Positions 18,514 to 30,538 are shown, counted from the first letter of the stretch. The stretch: 64,000 nucleotides of DNA from Stagnihabitans lacustris (GCF_025950525.1 NZ_JAPDGS010000005.1:1-64000); one strand, 5' to 3'. Numbers and translations: made by a program. Notes: generated by a model not told the origin, from the sequence alone.

Positions 18514-19307
18514 GGCGGCTGGCGCTGGTTCTGGGGCTCTTGCCGGGCCTCGCGCTGGCCCAAAGCGCCGATCAGCGGCCAATGCCGAAACCTGCGGCCG
18601 TGGTTGTGGCGGCGCCCGTCCAGGTTGGCGCGGCGCCCAGCCTGCGCCCCAAGGCCCGGCCCTTTGCGCAGGCCGCGCCCGTGGGGACCACCTGGACCGT
18701 GCCGCGCCCGCCAAAGCGGCCCAAGGGGCTGGAGTTGCAAGAAGAAATCGTCCTGGCCTCGGCCCCCCAGGCCGAACCAGAGCAGAAACCTGCGCGCCAG
18801 ACGATGAAGGGCGCGGTCTGTGGCCGGGCCGAGATCAAGGGGCAGGCCCTGGCTCCCATGCGGTCGACCACCCGGGGCTGTGGCATTGCCGATCCGGTCG
18901 AGGTCAGCTCGATTGCCGGGGTCACGTTCTCACCGGCGCCGACGATCAATTGCGCCGAGGCCGCGGCCCTGTCGGATTGGATCACCGGGGCGCTGCAACC
19001 GGCCTTCAACAACCAGGTGGCGGCCCTGCGCGTCGCCGACAGCTATTCTTGCCGCCCGCGCAACAACGTGCGGGGCAACCCGGTCTCGGTCCATGGCAAG
19101 GGCGAGGCGATCGACCTGTCCGCCGTGATCCTGACCAATGGCAAGGCGGTCGAGGTCAAGTCACGGCTGGACAGGCGCTGGCAAAAGGCGCGCAAGGCGG
19201 GCTGCGGGACCTTTAACGTGATCCTCGGCCCGGGCTCGGATGGCTATCACGAGACCCATATTCACCTGGATGTCAGCCAGCACGGCGGCGACCCTTACTG
19301 CAGATAG
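18510..19307 (+). CDS. exported extensin-like family protein
   Basis: 265 residues. GTG start overlapping the tyrC stop gives a signal peptide ([18 protein letters not shown]). A proline/alanine-rich linker follows (about 20-95). The C-terminal domain, about 100-265, matches the bacterial extensin-like C-terminal family: GCGIADPVEVSSIAG, LSDWITGALQPAF, SYSCRPRNNV, VHGKGEAIDLSAVI and HETHIHLDVSQ, with conserved Cys pairs and a His/Asp set resembling D-Ala-D-Ala carboxypeptidase-like metal sites. Predicted periplasmic, possibly wall-active; substrate unknown. Confidence 0.8.
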   Translation: MRRLALVLGLLPGLALAQSADQRPMPKPAAVVVAAPVQVGAAPSLRPKARPFAQAAPVGTTWTVPRPPKRPKGLELQEEIVLASAPQAEPEQKPARQTMKGAVCGRAEIKGQALAPMRSTTRGCGIADPVEVSSIAGVTFSPAPTINCAEAAALSDWITGALQPAFNNQVAALRVADSYSCRPRNNVRGNPVSVHGKGEAIDLSAVILTNGKAVEVKSRLDRRWQKARKAGCGTFNVILGPGSDGYHETHIHLDVSQHGGDPYCR

Positions 19308-20251
19308 GGCGCCGGTCCCAGCGGGATGGGCCCAAGGCTCATGCGGCCGTCTTGCAGGACCAGGGGCAAGACCAGCTCGGCCGGGTCCTCGCCGGCCTGT
19401 GACATGCCCTCCAGCGCGCCCATGATGCCGCCGCGCAGGCCCGGTTGGATCAGCCCCAGGTCGATGGCCACATCGGGCAGCGCCTGCCAACCCTTGATCC
19501 GCAGCGTCACCGTCCCCTGGGCCTGGCCATTCGGATCGGCGCTGAGAACCCCCGCCCCCTCCAGGTCCAGTTGGCCCCAGGTCAGATCCAGCGTCTTCAA
19601 CTCCAGCCCCTGCATCACCGGTTCGATGTCCCAGGCCAAGGCGGCGTCCAGCGGAAGGCGCGCATCCAGCCGCAGGTTGGACACCTGCCGCCCCAACCCG
19701 CCGGGGTCGCTGCCCTCTGGCAGGGTCAGGTCATCGACCTGCAGCCACAGCTTCAACGCCTGATCCTCGGTCTGCACCGCCGCCGCCAACAGATGCGCGG
19801 TGGATATCGTCCAGCCCTGCGACGAGGTCACGCCCAGGCTCTCCCATTCCACCCGCGCCTCACGCGGTGGCAGGTCGGCTTGCGGCGCCATGCGCAACGA
19901 GGCCTCGATCTTGGGCGTGTCCAGCGTCAGGACCTGATCCCCCAGCGTCAGCCTTTGCCCCCCCGGAGCCACCGCAATGACATGCCAAGGCTTCCAGGCC
20001 ATCGCAAAGACCTGCGCAAAGGGCGCCTGCCAATCCCAACCTGTGCCCGCCAGATGCGGCTGATCCACCGTCAGATCAAAGCGATAGGCAAAGCCGCGCA
20101 CCGCGATGCCGGCGTTTTCGGCCACCAGGCCCTGCGCCTCTTGCCCCGCGAACCAGTCTTCGGCTCCTTGACGCAAGGCCTGCGCCGCAAAGAACCACGC
20201 CACCGCCCAAAGCCCGGCCAGGGCCAGCCCAATCCGCAAGATCCATTTCAT
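19295..20251 (-). CDS. DUF2125 family protein
   Basis: 318 residues with one N-terminal membrane anchor (WILRIGLALAGLWAVAWFF) and a periplasmic, beta-rich remainder (GFAYRFDLTVDQPHL, LTLDTPKIEASLRM, VSNLRLDARLPL, GTVTLRIKGWQALPDV), the pattern of alphaproteobacterial DUF2125 proteins and reminiscent of AsmA-like folds. Convergent with the extensin-like gene, overlapping it by 13 bases. Start ATG 20251 behind GAAAGGG. Function unknown. Confidence 0.8.
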   Translation of the reverse strand: MKWILRIGLALAGLWAVAWFFAAQALRQGAEDWFAGQEAQGLVAENAGIAVRGFAYRFDLTVDQPHLAGTGWDWQAPFAQVFAMAWKPWHVIAVAPGGQRLTLGDQVLTLDTPKIEASLRMAPQADLPPREARVEWESLGVTSSQGWTISTAHLLAAAVQTEDQALKLWLQVDDLTLPEGSDPGGLGRQVSNLRLDARLPLDAALAWDIEPVMQGLELKTLDLTWGQLDLEGAGVLSADPNGQAQGTVTLRIKGWQALPDVAIDLGLIQPGLRGGIMGALEGMSQAGEDPAELVLPLVLQDGRMSLGPIPLGPAPYLQ

Positions 20252-20305
20252 CGCTGGCCCTTTCTGTTTGGCCCTGTTTACAAGGGGTCCAGCGAAAGGA
20301 CCAGA

Positions 20306-20830
20306 ATGATGGATGCGCTTTGGGTCTTTGGTTACGGCTCTTTGATCTGGAACCCCGGCTTTGTCGTGGCGGAAAGGCGGCTGGCGCGGCTGGACGGCTG
20401 GCACCGCAGTTTCTGCATGAAATCGGTGCAGTATCGCGGCACGCCGGAACGGCATGGCCTGGTCCTGGCGCTGGATGCGCGGGCGGGGGCGGTCTGTCAT
20501 GGCGTGGCGCTGCGGGCCGCCGACCCCGCGACCGCGCTGCCCTATCTGCGCGACCGCGAATTGTCGGGCTCGGGCTATGAGGAACGCTTTGTGCCGCTGC
20601 AGACCGACCAGGGAGAGGTCACGGGCCTGACCTTTGTCATCACCCCGGCGCAGCCCGACTACCTGGCGCTGCCCATGAACCTGCAGGCCCGGGCCATCGC
20701 TCAGGCGGTGGGCGCACGAGGCCCCAACCGCGATTACCTGTTTGCCACCGCCGACCACCTGGCCCAGCTTGGAATTCCCGACCCCGAAATGGAGGCGCTG
20801 GTGGCCATGGTAAAGGCCCAACCTCTCTAG
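20306..20830 (+). CDS. chaC: ChaC-family gamma-glutamylcyclotransferase
   Basis: 174 residues. VFGYGSLIWNPGF at the N-terminus is the substrate loop (YGSL) of the fold; DRELSGSGYEERFV carries the catalytic glutamate. ChaC enzymes cleave glutathione into 5-oxoproline and Cys-Gly. ATG 20306 has AAAGGA upstream; an ATG directly follows at 20309. Divergent to the DUF2125 gene. Confidence 0.92.
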   Translation: MMDALWVFGYGSLIWNPGFVVAERRLARLDGWHRSFCMKSVQYRGTPERHGLVLALDARAGAVCHGVALRAADPATALPYLRDRELSGSGYEERFVPLQTDQGEVTGLTFVITPAQPDYLALPMNLQARAIAQAVGARGPNRDYLFATADHLAQLGIPDPEMEALVAMVKAQPL

Positions 20831-20831
20831 G

Positions 20832-20904
20832 GGCCCAGCTTTTCTGTTGGCCCAACCGTTTCAAACGCTCCAGCCTTTCTAACGGCCCAGCCTTTCTGAT
20901 GGCC
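20832..20904. repeat. 17-bp imperfect tandem repeat, four units
   Basis: Units of roughly GGCCCAGCCTTTCTGAT start at 20832, 20849, 20867 and 20884. The gap between chaC and the MotA-like gene is filled by it. A related stretch (GGCCC-TTTCTGTTT-GGCCC) lies upstream of the DUF2125 gene near 20256-20275. Confidence 0.65.
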
Positions 20905-20962
20905 CCGTAAATGCTTGGCCTTTTGCGCCGTCCTGCTATTGTTAACGAAAACAGGGCGAACA

Positions 20963-22120
20963 ATGACCGATCAGGCGCCAAGACCCATCTCTTTCACCCA
21001 GCCGATCCGGCAGATCACCTCGATGCTTTTGGCCTGCGGGCTGATCGGCTTTGGCCTGTGGATGCTGCGGGCCGAGATCGCGGGGATCATCAACGCCAAC
21101 CCCTTCCTGGATGCGTTCATCATTGGCGTCCTGGCCCTTGGGGTGCTGACCTGTTTCTGGCAGGTGCTGATCCTGATCCAATCCGTCCGCTGGATCGAGA
21201 ATTTCGCCAACGAGGCGCCGGGCGCCGATGACGCCGTCCCGCCGCAATTGCTGGCCCCCTTGGCCGCCCTTCTGCGCGGACAGCGCCGTCAGATCACCTC
21301 GTCGAACGCCAATTCGATCCTGGATTCGGTGGCGACGCGCATCGACGAGGCGCGCGATGTCACGCGCTACCTGACCAACCTGCTGATCTTCCTGGGGCTT
21401 TTGGGCACGTTCTATGGCCTTGCCACCACGATCCCCGCCATTGTCGGCACGATCAAGAACCTGGCCCCCCAAGAGGGCGAAACCGGCGTCGCGATCTTTG
21501 GCAAGCTGATGGCGGGCCTTCAAGAACAGCTGGGCGGCATGTCGACGGCGTTTTCCTCGTCGCTGATGGGGCTTGCGGGGTCGCTGATCGTGGGCCTGCT
21601 GGAGCTGTTCGCCTCGCATGGGCAAAACCGCTTTTACCGCGAGCTTGAGGATTGGCTGTCCACCATCACGCGCCTGGGCTTTGTGGGCGATGGCGAGACC
21701 CAGGGTCAGGAGCTGGTCCCGCAACTTTTGGACCATATGGCGGGCCAGGTCGAGGTCCTGCAGACCCTGTTCGTGCAGGCCGAAGAGGGCCGCCAGGCCA
21801 CCGATCAGCGGCTGGAGGATCTCTCGCTGGCCATCGCCACGATGGGCGCCGACCCGCGTCAGCTGGAAACGCTGAACCGCATCGCCGAAGGCCAAGAGCG
21901 GCTGTTGACGGCGCTTGCCGCGCTGGCCCCGCCCGAGGGGGGGCCCGCCTATTCCGACGCCGAAAGCCGGATGCGCCTGCGGTCGATCGACGTGCAGCTT
22001 TTGCGCATCCTGGAGGAACTTTCCGCCGGTCGCCAAGAGGCGGTGCAGGACCTGCGCGCCGAACTTTCCGTCATGACCAACGCCCTGCGCGGCCTGTCGC
22101 GCGGGCCGGGGATACGCTGA
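20963..22120 (+). CDS. MotA/TolQ/ExbB-like membrane protein
   Basis: 385 residues. Four hydrophobic segments at about 17-35, 51-75, 138-160 and 194-216. The third holds LGLLGTFYGL, the signature of the MotA/TolQ/ExbB channel family, and the fourth GMSTAFSSSLMGLAGSLIVGLLEL. A cytosolic loop (about 80-135) and a long helical tail (about 220-385) distinguish it from short ExbB proteins. Its partner is encoded 1 base downstream. By analogy it forms a pentamer around two partner helices and passes ions. Biological role unassigned. Confidence 0.85.
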   Translation: MTDQAPRPISFTQPIRQITSMLLACGLIGFGLWMLRAEIAGIINANPFLDAFIIGVLALGVLTCFWQVLILIQSVRWIENFANEAPGADDAVPPQLLAPLAALLRGQRRQITSSNANSILDSVATRIDEARDVTRYLTNLLIFLGLLGTFYGLATTIPAIVGTIKNLAPQEGETGVAIFGKLMAGLQEQLGGMSTAFSSSLMGLAGSLIVGLLELFASHGQNRFYRELEDWLSTITRLGFVGDGETQGQELVPQLLDHMAGQVEVLQTLFVQAEEGRQATDQRLEDLSLAIATMGADPRQLETLNRIAEGQERLLTALAALAPPEGGPAYSDAESRMRLRSIDVQLLRILEELSAGRQEAVQDLRAELSVMTNALRGLSRGPGIR

Positions 22121-22121
22121 C

Positions 22122-23687
22122 ATGGCCCTGTCCCGCCGCCGCCGCGAAGAGCCGAACATCTGGGCGGGCTTCGTCGACGCGGTGACGACGCTTTTGATGG
22201 TCATGATGTTCATCCTGACCATCCTGACGGTCGCCCAATCGGTCCTGCGCGACACGATCAACTCGCAATCCTCGGAATTGTCAGAGCTGAACGCCCAGGT
22301 CGCCCAACTGGCCGAGGCGCTGGGGCTGGAGCGCACCAAAGCCGATGCGCTGAAAACCGAAGTGGGCTCGCTTCAGGCCAGCCTGACCGCCGCCGAGACC
22401 AAGGGCGCAGAGCAGGGGGCGCTGATCCTTGATCTGACGGCGCAGCTGACGGGGAAACAACAAGAGCTGGGGGCGGCCCAAAGCCGCATCGCCTCGTTCG
22501 AGGCGCAGGTGGCCAGCCTTCTGGCCGATGCCACCACGCAAAAGACCCAGATCGCCGCGTTGCAGGACGCCCAGGCGCGGACCCTGTCGGAACAAGAGGC
22601 GCTGAACCTGGCGCTGGCCAAGGCGCGCAGCGAGATCGACGCGGGCGCCGAGGCCGCGCGCCTGGCCGCCGCCCGCCGTGAGGCCCTGGAGGCGCTGATC
22701 GCCAGCCTGCGGCAGGAGGGCGCGGCCAAGGCCGCCGAACTGTCAGAGGCCGAAAAACAGCGCCTGGTGGATGCCGCCGCCGCCCAGGCGCTGCAAGACA
22801 AGCTGAAGGGCGCGGATGCCGAACTGACCGCCATGACCCTGGCGCTGGAGGAACAACGCAAAAAGGCCGAAGAGACCCTGACGCTTTTGGCCGCGGCCGA
22901 GGCTGCGCGCGACCAGACCTCGGATCAAAAGGCCGAGGCCCTGGCCATGGCGCAAAAGATCCTGTCCGAAAAAGAGGAACAGATCGCGGCCCAGGCCCGC
23001 AATGTCACGCTGTTGAACCAGCAGATGACCGCGCTGCGCAGCCAATTGGCCGAGCTGCAGGGGCTGTTGGATGCCTCCGCCGCCAAGGATGCCGACAACA
23101 AGGTGCAGATCGCGGCGCTGGGGTCAAAGCTGAACCAGGCGCTGGCCCAGGTCGCCTCCGAGCAAAAGGCCCGCGCCGATCTGGAGGCCGCCGAGGCCGC
23201 ACGCCTGCGCAACGAGAACCTTGACCTTGCGAAATACCGCTCGGAATTCTTTGGCGAACTGTCCAAGCTTCTGGCCGATACCCAAGGTGTGCAGGTCGTG
23301 GGCGACCGCTTTGTCTTTTCCTCCGAGGTGCTGTTCCAGCCGGGTGCGGCCGACCTCTCGCCCGAAGGTCAGGCGCAGATTGCCGAGGTCGTCCAGACCT
23401 TGAACCAGGTCATTCCGCAGATCCCCGCGGGGCTGAACTGGGTGATCCGCGTCGATGGCCATACCGATGCAACGCCGCTTTCGGGGACGGGCGCGTTCAA
23501 AGACAACTGGCAGCTGAGCCAAGCCCGCGCCCTGGCCGTGGTGCGCTATATGACCGAAACCCTGGGCTTTCCGCCCTCGCGCCTGGCTGCCAATGGTTTT
23601 GGCGAGTTCCAACCCGTGGCCGAAGGCGACAGCCCCGAAGCGCTGGCCCAAAACCGCCGCATCGAGCTGAAATTGACCGAAAGATAA
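22122..23687 (+). CDS. MotB-like/OmpA-domain peptidoglycan-binding protein with long coiled coil
   Basis: 521 residues. One membrane helix (about 14-38, IWAGFVDAVTTLLMVMMFIL) carries Asp19, in the position of the ion-binding Asp of MotB/ExbD-like proteins. Residues about 45-375 are an unbroken Ala/Glu/Lys/Gln-rich coiled coil. Residues about 400-518 are an OmpA-like peptidoglycan-binding domain (LFQPGAADLSPEGQAQI, VIRVDGHTDATPL, NWQLSQARALAVVRYM, ALAQNRRIELKL). It could span the periplasm and tie an ion-driven unit to the wall. Confidence 0.87.
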   Translation: MALSRRRREEPNIWAGFVDAVTTLLMVMMFILTILTVAQSVLRDTINSQSSELSELNAQVAQLAEALGLERTKADALKTEVGSLQASLTAAETKGAEQGALILDLTAQLTGKQQELGAAQSRIASFEAQVASLLADATTQKTQIAALQDAQARTLSEQEALNLALAKARSEIDAGAEAARLAAARREALEALIASLRQEGAAKAAELSEAEKQRLVDAAAAQALQDKLKGADAELTAMTLALEEQRKKAEETLTLLAAAEAARDQTSDQKAEALAMAQKILSEKEEQIAAQARNVTLLNQQMTALRSQLAELQGLLDASAAKDADNKVQIAALGSKLNQALAQVASEQKARADLEAAEAARLRNENLDLAKYRSEFFGELSKLLADTQGVQVVGDRFVFSSEVLFQPGAADLSPEGQAQIAEVVQTLNQVIPQIPAGLNWVIRVDGHTDATPLSGTGAFKDNWQLSQARALAVVRYMTETLGFPPSRLAANGFGEFQPVAEGDSPEALAQNRRIELKLTER

Positions 23688-23708
23688 CCCGGGGTAACCC
23701 CGGGCTAC
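23688..23708. terminator. hairpin of the CTACG family after the MotB-like gene
   Basis: CCCGGGG-ta-ACCCCGGG style stem followed by CTACG directly after the stop codon. Same family as 2148 and 30539. Confidence 0.55.
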
Positions 23709-23786
23709 GCAAGCGGAACCAAAGCAACCGGTTCCGCAGCGCCGTCCAACGACAAAGGGCGCAAAGGTCTCCCCCCGCGCCCTTGA

Positions 23787-23908
23787 TTTCATACTGGCTC
23801 AAATATTCCACGGGGGTCCGGGGGTGTGAAACCCCCGGCTTTCCAACGGGTCCGGGGGTGTGAAACCCCCGGCTTTCTAACGGGTCCGGGGGTGAGCCCC
23901 CCGGGGCC
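23787..23908. repeat. core element followed by three 34-bp hairpin repeats
   Basis: Core copy TTTCATACTGGCTCAAATA (23787-23805) is followed by three units starting TCCGGGGGTG at 23817, 23851 and 23885, period 34 bases. Each can form CCGGGGGT-gtgaa-ACCCCCGG, and the third is slightly altered. The block sits between convergent genes and directly abuts the lpd stop, so it probably terminates both transcripts. Confidence 0.8.
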
Positions 23909-23910
23909 TG

Positions 23911-25299
23911 TTACGCGTGGATCGCGCCGTGGCCGCAGGCCAGCGCCGCTTCGCGCACGGCTTCGGAATAGGTCGGATGCGCGTGGCAGGTCAGCGCCAG
24001 GTCCTGAGCCGAGGCGCCGAATTCCATCGCCACGCAGACCTCGTGGATCAGGTCGCCCGCCGCCGGTCCGATGATATGGGCGCCCAGGATGCGGTCGGTC
24101 GCGGCATCTGCCAGGATCTTGACGAAGCCCTCGGCCTGGAACACCGCCTTGGCGCGCGCATTGCCCATGAAGGGGAATTTGCCGACCTTGTAGGCGCGGC
24201 CCGCCTCTTTCAGCGCCTCTTCGGTGGCGCCGACAGAGGCGACCTCGGGCGTCGTATAGATCACGCCGGGAATGACGCCGTAGTTCACATGACCATGTTT
24301 TCCGGCCAGAACCTCGGCCAGCGCCATGCCCTCATCCTCGGCCTTGTGGGCCAGCATCGGGCCCGCCACCGCGTCGCCGATGGCATAAACTCCGGGGACA
24401 TTTGTCGCCCAATGGGCATCGGTCTTGACCGTGCCGCGCGGCCCCATCTCGACGCCCAAAGCCTCCAGCCCCAAGCCGGCCGTATAGGGTTTGCGCCCGG
24501 TGGCGACCAGCACGACATCCGAGGTCAGGGTGGCCAGGCTGTCATCCTTGCGCAGTTTATAGGTCGTGACATTGCCTTCGGCCGAGGCTTCGACGCCCTG
24601 CACCGCCGCACCCATGATGAACTTCAGCCCCTGTTTGGTCAGGATGCGCTGGAAGGTCTTTTGCACCTCGGCGTCCATGCCGGGGGTTATGACGTCCAGG
24701 TATTCGACCACCGTCACCGCGGCACCAAGGCGGGCATAGACCGAGCCAAGTTCCAACCCGATGACGCCCGCGCCGATCACGGTGACGGATTTGGGGATCG
24801 TGGCCAGCTCCAAAGCGCCGGTCGAGGTGACGACGGTTTTTTCATCGACCGTGACGCCGGGCAGGGCGGCGGGTTCCGAGCCCGTGGCGATGACGATATG
24901 CTTGGCTTTGTGGGTGTCGTCACCGACCTTGACCTGACCCGGGGCGGTGATCTGGCCCCAGCCTTTCAGCCATGTGACCTTGTTCTTCTTGAACAGGAAC
25001 TCGATGCCCTTGGTGTTGCCGTTGACCACATCCTGCTTGTAGCCCTGCATCTTGGCCCAGTCGACCGTGGGCGCGCCGCCCATCAGGCCCATCTTTTCGA
25101 AGTTCTCATGAACCTCGTGCAGGTGATGGGTGGCGTTCAGCATCGCCTTCGAAGGGATGCAGCCGACGTTCAGGCAGGTGCCGCCGAGCGTGTCACGGCC
25201 TTCGACCACGGCGACCTTCAGGCCCAGTTGGGCGCAGCGGATGGCGCAAACATAGCCGCCGGGGCCTGCGCCGATGATGATGACGTCGAAGTCGGACAT
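23911..25299 (-). CDS. lpd: dihydrolipoyl dehydrogenase (E3)
   Basis: 462 residues, FAD/NAD-dependent disulfide oxidoreductase that reoxidises lipoamide in the 2-oxoglutarate (and other) dehydrogenase complexes. FAD motif [21 protein letters not shown] at residues 6-26; redox disulfide Cys42/Cys47 in [16 protein letters not shown] motif [20 protein letters not shown]-terminal active-site [14 protein letters not shown] with the His-Glu pair. Start with AGGAG at good spacing. Last gene of the suc-lpd run on this strand, separated from sucB by two small genes. Confidence 0.97.
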   Translation of the reverse strand: MSDFDVIIIGAGPGGYVCAIRCAQLGLKVAVVEGRDTLGGTCLNVGCIPSKAMLNATHHLHEVHENFEKMGLMGGAPTVDWAKMQGYKQDVVNGNTKGIEFLFKKNKVTWLKGWGQITAPGQVKVGDDTHKAKHIVIATGSEPAALPGVTVDEKTVVTSTGALELATIPKSVTVIGAGVIGLELGSVYARLGAAVTVVEYLDVITPGMDAEVQKTFQRILTKQGLKFIMGAAVQGVEASAEGNVTTYKLRKDDSLATLTSDVVLVATGRKPYTAGLGLEALGVEMGPRGTVKTDAHWATNVPGVYAIGDAVAGPMLAHKAEDEGMALAEVLAGKHGHVNYGVIPGVIYTTPEVASVGATEEALKEAGRAYKVGKFPFMGNARAKAVFQAEGFVKILADAATDRILGAHIIGPAAGDLIHEVCVAMEFGASAQDLALTCHAHPTYSEAVREAALACGHGAIHA

Positions 25300-25321
25300 G
25301 GGGTTCTCCTGTGGCTGGCGG

Positions 25322-25368
25322 CCGGGGGCGCTGCCCCCGGACCCCCGGGATATTTATGAAAAGATGAA
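25322..25368. repeat. core element with GC hairpin
   Basis: CCGGGGGC-gct-GCCCCCGG (25322-25340) followed by the reversed core CCCGGGATATTTATGAAAAG and ATGAA (to 25368). It occupies the gap between MAPEG and lpd, both on the minus strand, and touches the MAPEG stop. The hairpin/core pair is almost identical to 35344-35402 and 55352-55399. Confidence 0.75.
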
Positions 25369-25369
25369 G

Positions 25370-25765
25370 TCAGAAGAGGGCCGCGAGCAGCATGGCGGTG
25401 GTGGCCGCAAAGCCCAGGAACCAGATGGCAGAGCGGCCGGGGCGCAGGCCTATGGCATAGGCGGGGACATAGAGGACGCGGGCGCCGAGATAGACCCAGG
25501 CGCAGGTGGCGGTGAATTGGGTCGACTGGCCGGATGCCGTGATGACGAGGACCGCAATGGTGAAGAGGATCAGGCCCTCGAAGTGGTTGTTCATCGCGCG
25601 CTGCAGGCGGGCGGTGGTTTGTGAGAGCGGCTTGCTGGGCGGCTTGTCGCGGGCGGAAGAGGTATAGCCGGTGCCGAGTTCTAGGTTGGCCGGGACGGCG
25701 AAGAGGGCGAATTGCACGACCTGCAAGAGGGCCGCGAGGGTGAGGGCGGTGAGTTCTGGGGGCAT
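25370..25765 (-). CDS. MAPEG family membrane protein
   Basis: 131 residues, four membrane helices. PPELTALTLAALLQVVQFALFAVPANL, LQRAMNNHFEGLILFTIAVLVI (conserved RAxxNxxE motif) and AWVYLGARVLYVPAYAIGLRPGRS match the MAPEG family of glutathione-linked eicosanoid/membrane proteins; bacterial members have unclear roles. ATG 25765 gives the family N-terminus; an in-frame extension upstream is less likely. Lies between lpd and sucB. Confidence 0.88.
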   Translation of the reverse strand: MPPELTALTLAALLQVVQFALFAVPANLELGTGYTSSARDKPPSKPLSQTTARLQRAMNNHFEGLILFTIAVLVITASGQSTQFTATCAWVYLGARVLYVPAYAIGLRPGRSAIWFLGFAATTAMLLAALF

Positions 25766-25781
25766 GGGTTGATTTCTCGCG

Positions 25782-25994
25782 TCAAAGTTGGAGTATACCG
25801 AATACAATGGCGAGGGTCGTCCCGATCACGAATTGCCAATGTTTGGCCAGAAACTCGACTACGCCGTGAGCGGCGCTTGAAGTCCAATGGCGTCGAGGCG
25901 TTACAGAGAGAAACACGACACCTGACAGCGTTTCGGCTGGTGGGATGATGCCTTCCCACCAGACCCGGACGGCGGACTTCACGCGCGTGAACAT
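25782..25994 (-). CDS. possible small membrane protein, hypothetical
   Basis: 70-residue open frame ending 17 bases before the MAPEG start, which suits an operon. The C-terminal 20 residues (FLAKHWQFVIGTTLAIVFGI) are a convincing membrane helix; the N-terminal part is basic (MFTRVKSAVRVWW). Base composition is less GC-rich than its neighbours and there is no good ribosome site, so it may be a decayed remnant or a recent insertion. Gene-free DNA lies on its upstream side to 26007. Confidence 0.35.
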   Translation of the reverse strand: MFTRVKSAVRVWWEGIIPPAETLSGVVFLSVTPRRHWTSSAAHGVVEFLAKHWQFVIGTTLAIVFGILQL

Positions 25995-26007
25995 TCGGTC
26001 AGACCAT

Positions 26008-26076
26008 GGTGCGTGTGAACACGCACCCTACCGCGGCAGGGTGCGTGAGGGGGTAGGGTGCGTGATCTCACGCACC
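26008..26076. terminator. paired hairpins after sucB (family B)
   Basis: GGTGCGTG-tgaa-CACGCACC (26008-26027) and GGTGCGTGA-tc-TCACGCACC (26057-26076) flank CCTACCGCGG; CACCCT/AGGGTG (26024-26043) can also pair. They end two bases before the sucB stop on the minus strand, fitting termination or 3'-end processing of sucB mRNA. A relative with GGTGCGCT-tc-AGCGCACC lies at 41113. Confidence 0.65.
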
Positions 26077-26078
26077 AT

Positions 26079-27257
26079 TTAGATATCCATCAACAACCGG
26101 CGCGGGTCTTCCAGCGCCTCTTTCACCCGCACCAAGAACGTCACCGCGCCCTTGCCGTCGACGATGCGGTGATCGTAGCTCAGCGCCAGATACATCATCG
26201 GGCGAATCACGATTTGGCCGCCGACGACCACGGGGCGGTCCTGGATCTTGTGCATGCCCAGTATGCCCGATTGCGGGGGGTTCAGGATCGGCGAGCTCAT
26301 CAGCGAGCCATAGACCCCGCCGTTCGAGATGGTGAAGGAGCCGCCCTGCATCTCGGCCATGGTCAGCTTGCCGTCACGGGCGCGCAGGCCCAGTTCGGCG
26401 ATCTTCTTCTCGATGGCGGCAAAGCCCATCTGGTCGGCGTCGCGCAGGACCGGAACCACCAGGCCCGAGGGCGTGCCCACGGCAACCCCCATATGGACGT
26501 AGTTTTTATAGACCACGTCCTGGCCGTCGATCTCGGCGTTGACCTCGGGGATTTCCTTCAGCGCATGGATGCAGGCCTTCACGAAGAAGGACATGAAGCC
26601 CAGCTTGACGCCGTGCTTCTTTTCGAACTGGTCCTTGTAGGTGTTGCGCAGCTCCATGATGCCCGACATGTCGACCTCGTTATAGGTCGTCAGCATGGCG
26701 GCGGTGTTTTGCGCCTCTTTCAGCCGCTTGGCGATGGTGGCGCGCAGGCGGGTCATCTTGACGCGCTCTTCGCGGGCGGCGTCATCGGCGGGGATCGGGG
26801 CGCGGGGAATGGCAGCCGGAGCCGGCGCGGGGACAGCCAGGGCTGCCGCCACGTCTTCCTTCATGATGCGGCCATCGCGGCCGGTGCCAGTGACTTGGGC
26901 GGGGGAAAGACCCGCCTCGGCCATGGCCTTTTTGGCGGCGGGGGCATCCTCGACCGATTTGGCCACCACGGGGGCGGGGGCCGGGGCAGGGGCCGCGACG
27001 GGGGCCGCAACCGGGGCCGAGGCGCCTTCGGTCACGATGGCGAGGCGGGCGCTGGCCGCCACCGTGGCACCCTCGGGCGCCAGGATCTCGGCCAAGATGC
27101 CAGACACCGGCGAGGGGACCTCGACCGAGACCTTGTCGGTCTCCAGCTCACACAGCATTTCGTCCTGTTTCACCACGTCGCCGGGCTTTTTGAACCAGGT
27201 CGAAACGGTGGCTTCGGTCACGCTTTCGCCCAGGGAGGGCACCATCACATCGGTCAT
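26079..27257 (-). CDS. sucB: 2-oxoglutarate dehydrogenase E2, dihydrolipoyl succinyltransferase
   Basis: 392 residues. Single lipoyl domain at 1-76 with the lipoylated Lys42 in [11 protein letters not shown]; an Ala/Pro-rich hinge at about 80-105; the E1/E3-binding domain at about 110-145 ([28 protein letters not shown]); the catalytic CAT domain from about 160 with [15 protein letters not shown], whose His and Asp are catalytic. Carries succinyl from E1 to CoA. Twelve bases downstream of sucA. Confidence 0.97.
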   Translation of the reverse strand: MTDVMVPSLGESVTEATVSTWFKKPGDVVKQDEMLCELETDKVSVEVPSPVSGILAEILAPEGATVAASARLAIVTEGASAPVAAPVAAPAPAPAPVVAKSVEDAPAAKKAMAEAGLSPAQVTGTGRDGRIMKEDVAAALAVPAPAPAAIPRAPIPADDAAREERVKMTRLRATIAKRLKEAQNTAAMLTTYNEVDMSGIMELRNTYKDQFEKKHGVKLGFMSFFVKACIHALKEIPEVNAEIDGQDVVYKNYVHMGVAVGTPSGLVVPVLRDADQMGFAAIEKKIAELGLRARDGKLTMAEMQGGSFTISNGGVYGSLMSSPILNPPQSGILGMHKIQDRPVVVGGQIVIRPMMYLALSYDHRIVDGKGAVTFLVRVKEALEDPRRLLMDI

Positions 27258-27268
27258 TTCTCTTCCTC

Positions 27269-30210
<2,942 letters not shown>

Positions 30211-30214
<4 letters not shown>

Positions 30215-30498
30215 TTGAAGGCCTCCGAAGGGATGGGACCGTAGGGGTTCGGGCCGGGGAAAGAGCGTTGGCGGGCGAAGAAGAAGAGCGGCGTGGCGAA
30301 GATCAGGAAGGTGAGGATCGCGACGGTGCCATGTGTCCAATCCGCGATCGGGGGGCGGGCATAGACCATCAGGGCGCCAGGCAGGAGGACGGGCACCGAG
30401 AGTGCCGCCAACACCACGGCCGAACGCGTGAAAAGGCGCGGACCGCAGCGGTCCTGCCCATTCGATGCATTCTGCCAAAGATAGCGCAATTCTTTCAC
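30211..30498 (-). CDS. small two-helix membrane protein upstream of sucA
   Basis: 95 residues. GTG start at 30498 with GGAGA at 8 bases. Two membrane helices (about 25-45, LFTRSAVVLAALSVPVLLPGALM; about 55-72, TVAILTFLIFATPLFFF) and a short basic/proline-rich tail. Stop overlaps sucA start by four bases, so translation is coupled. Function unknown; sits between sucD and sucA in an otherwise purely enzymatic run. Confidence 0.7.
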
Positions 30499-30538
30499 AC
30501 TTGGTCTCCGCGGCCTTGGCCTAGCAGCCAAAGGGTAA

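Noticed and set aside
20963-23687. Zorya-type anti-phage system (ZorA/ZorB)
   Set aside because: The pair has the ZorAB architecture in outline, but no ZorC, ZorD or ZorE gene is adjacent; neighbours are chaC and lpd. A housekeeping stator-like pair is more likely.
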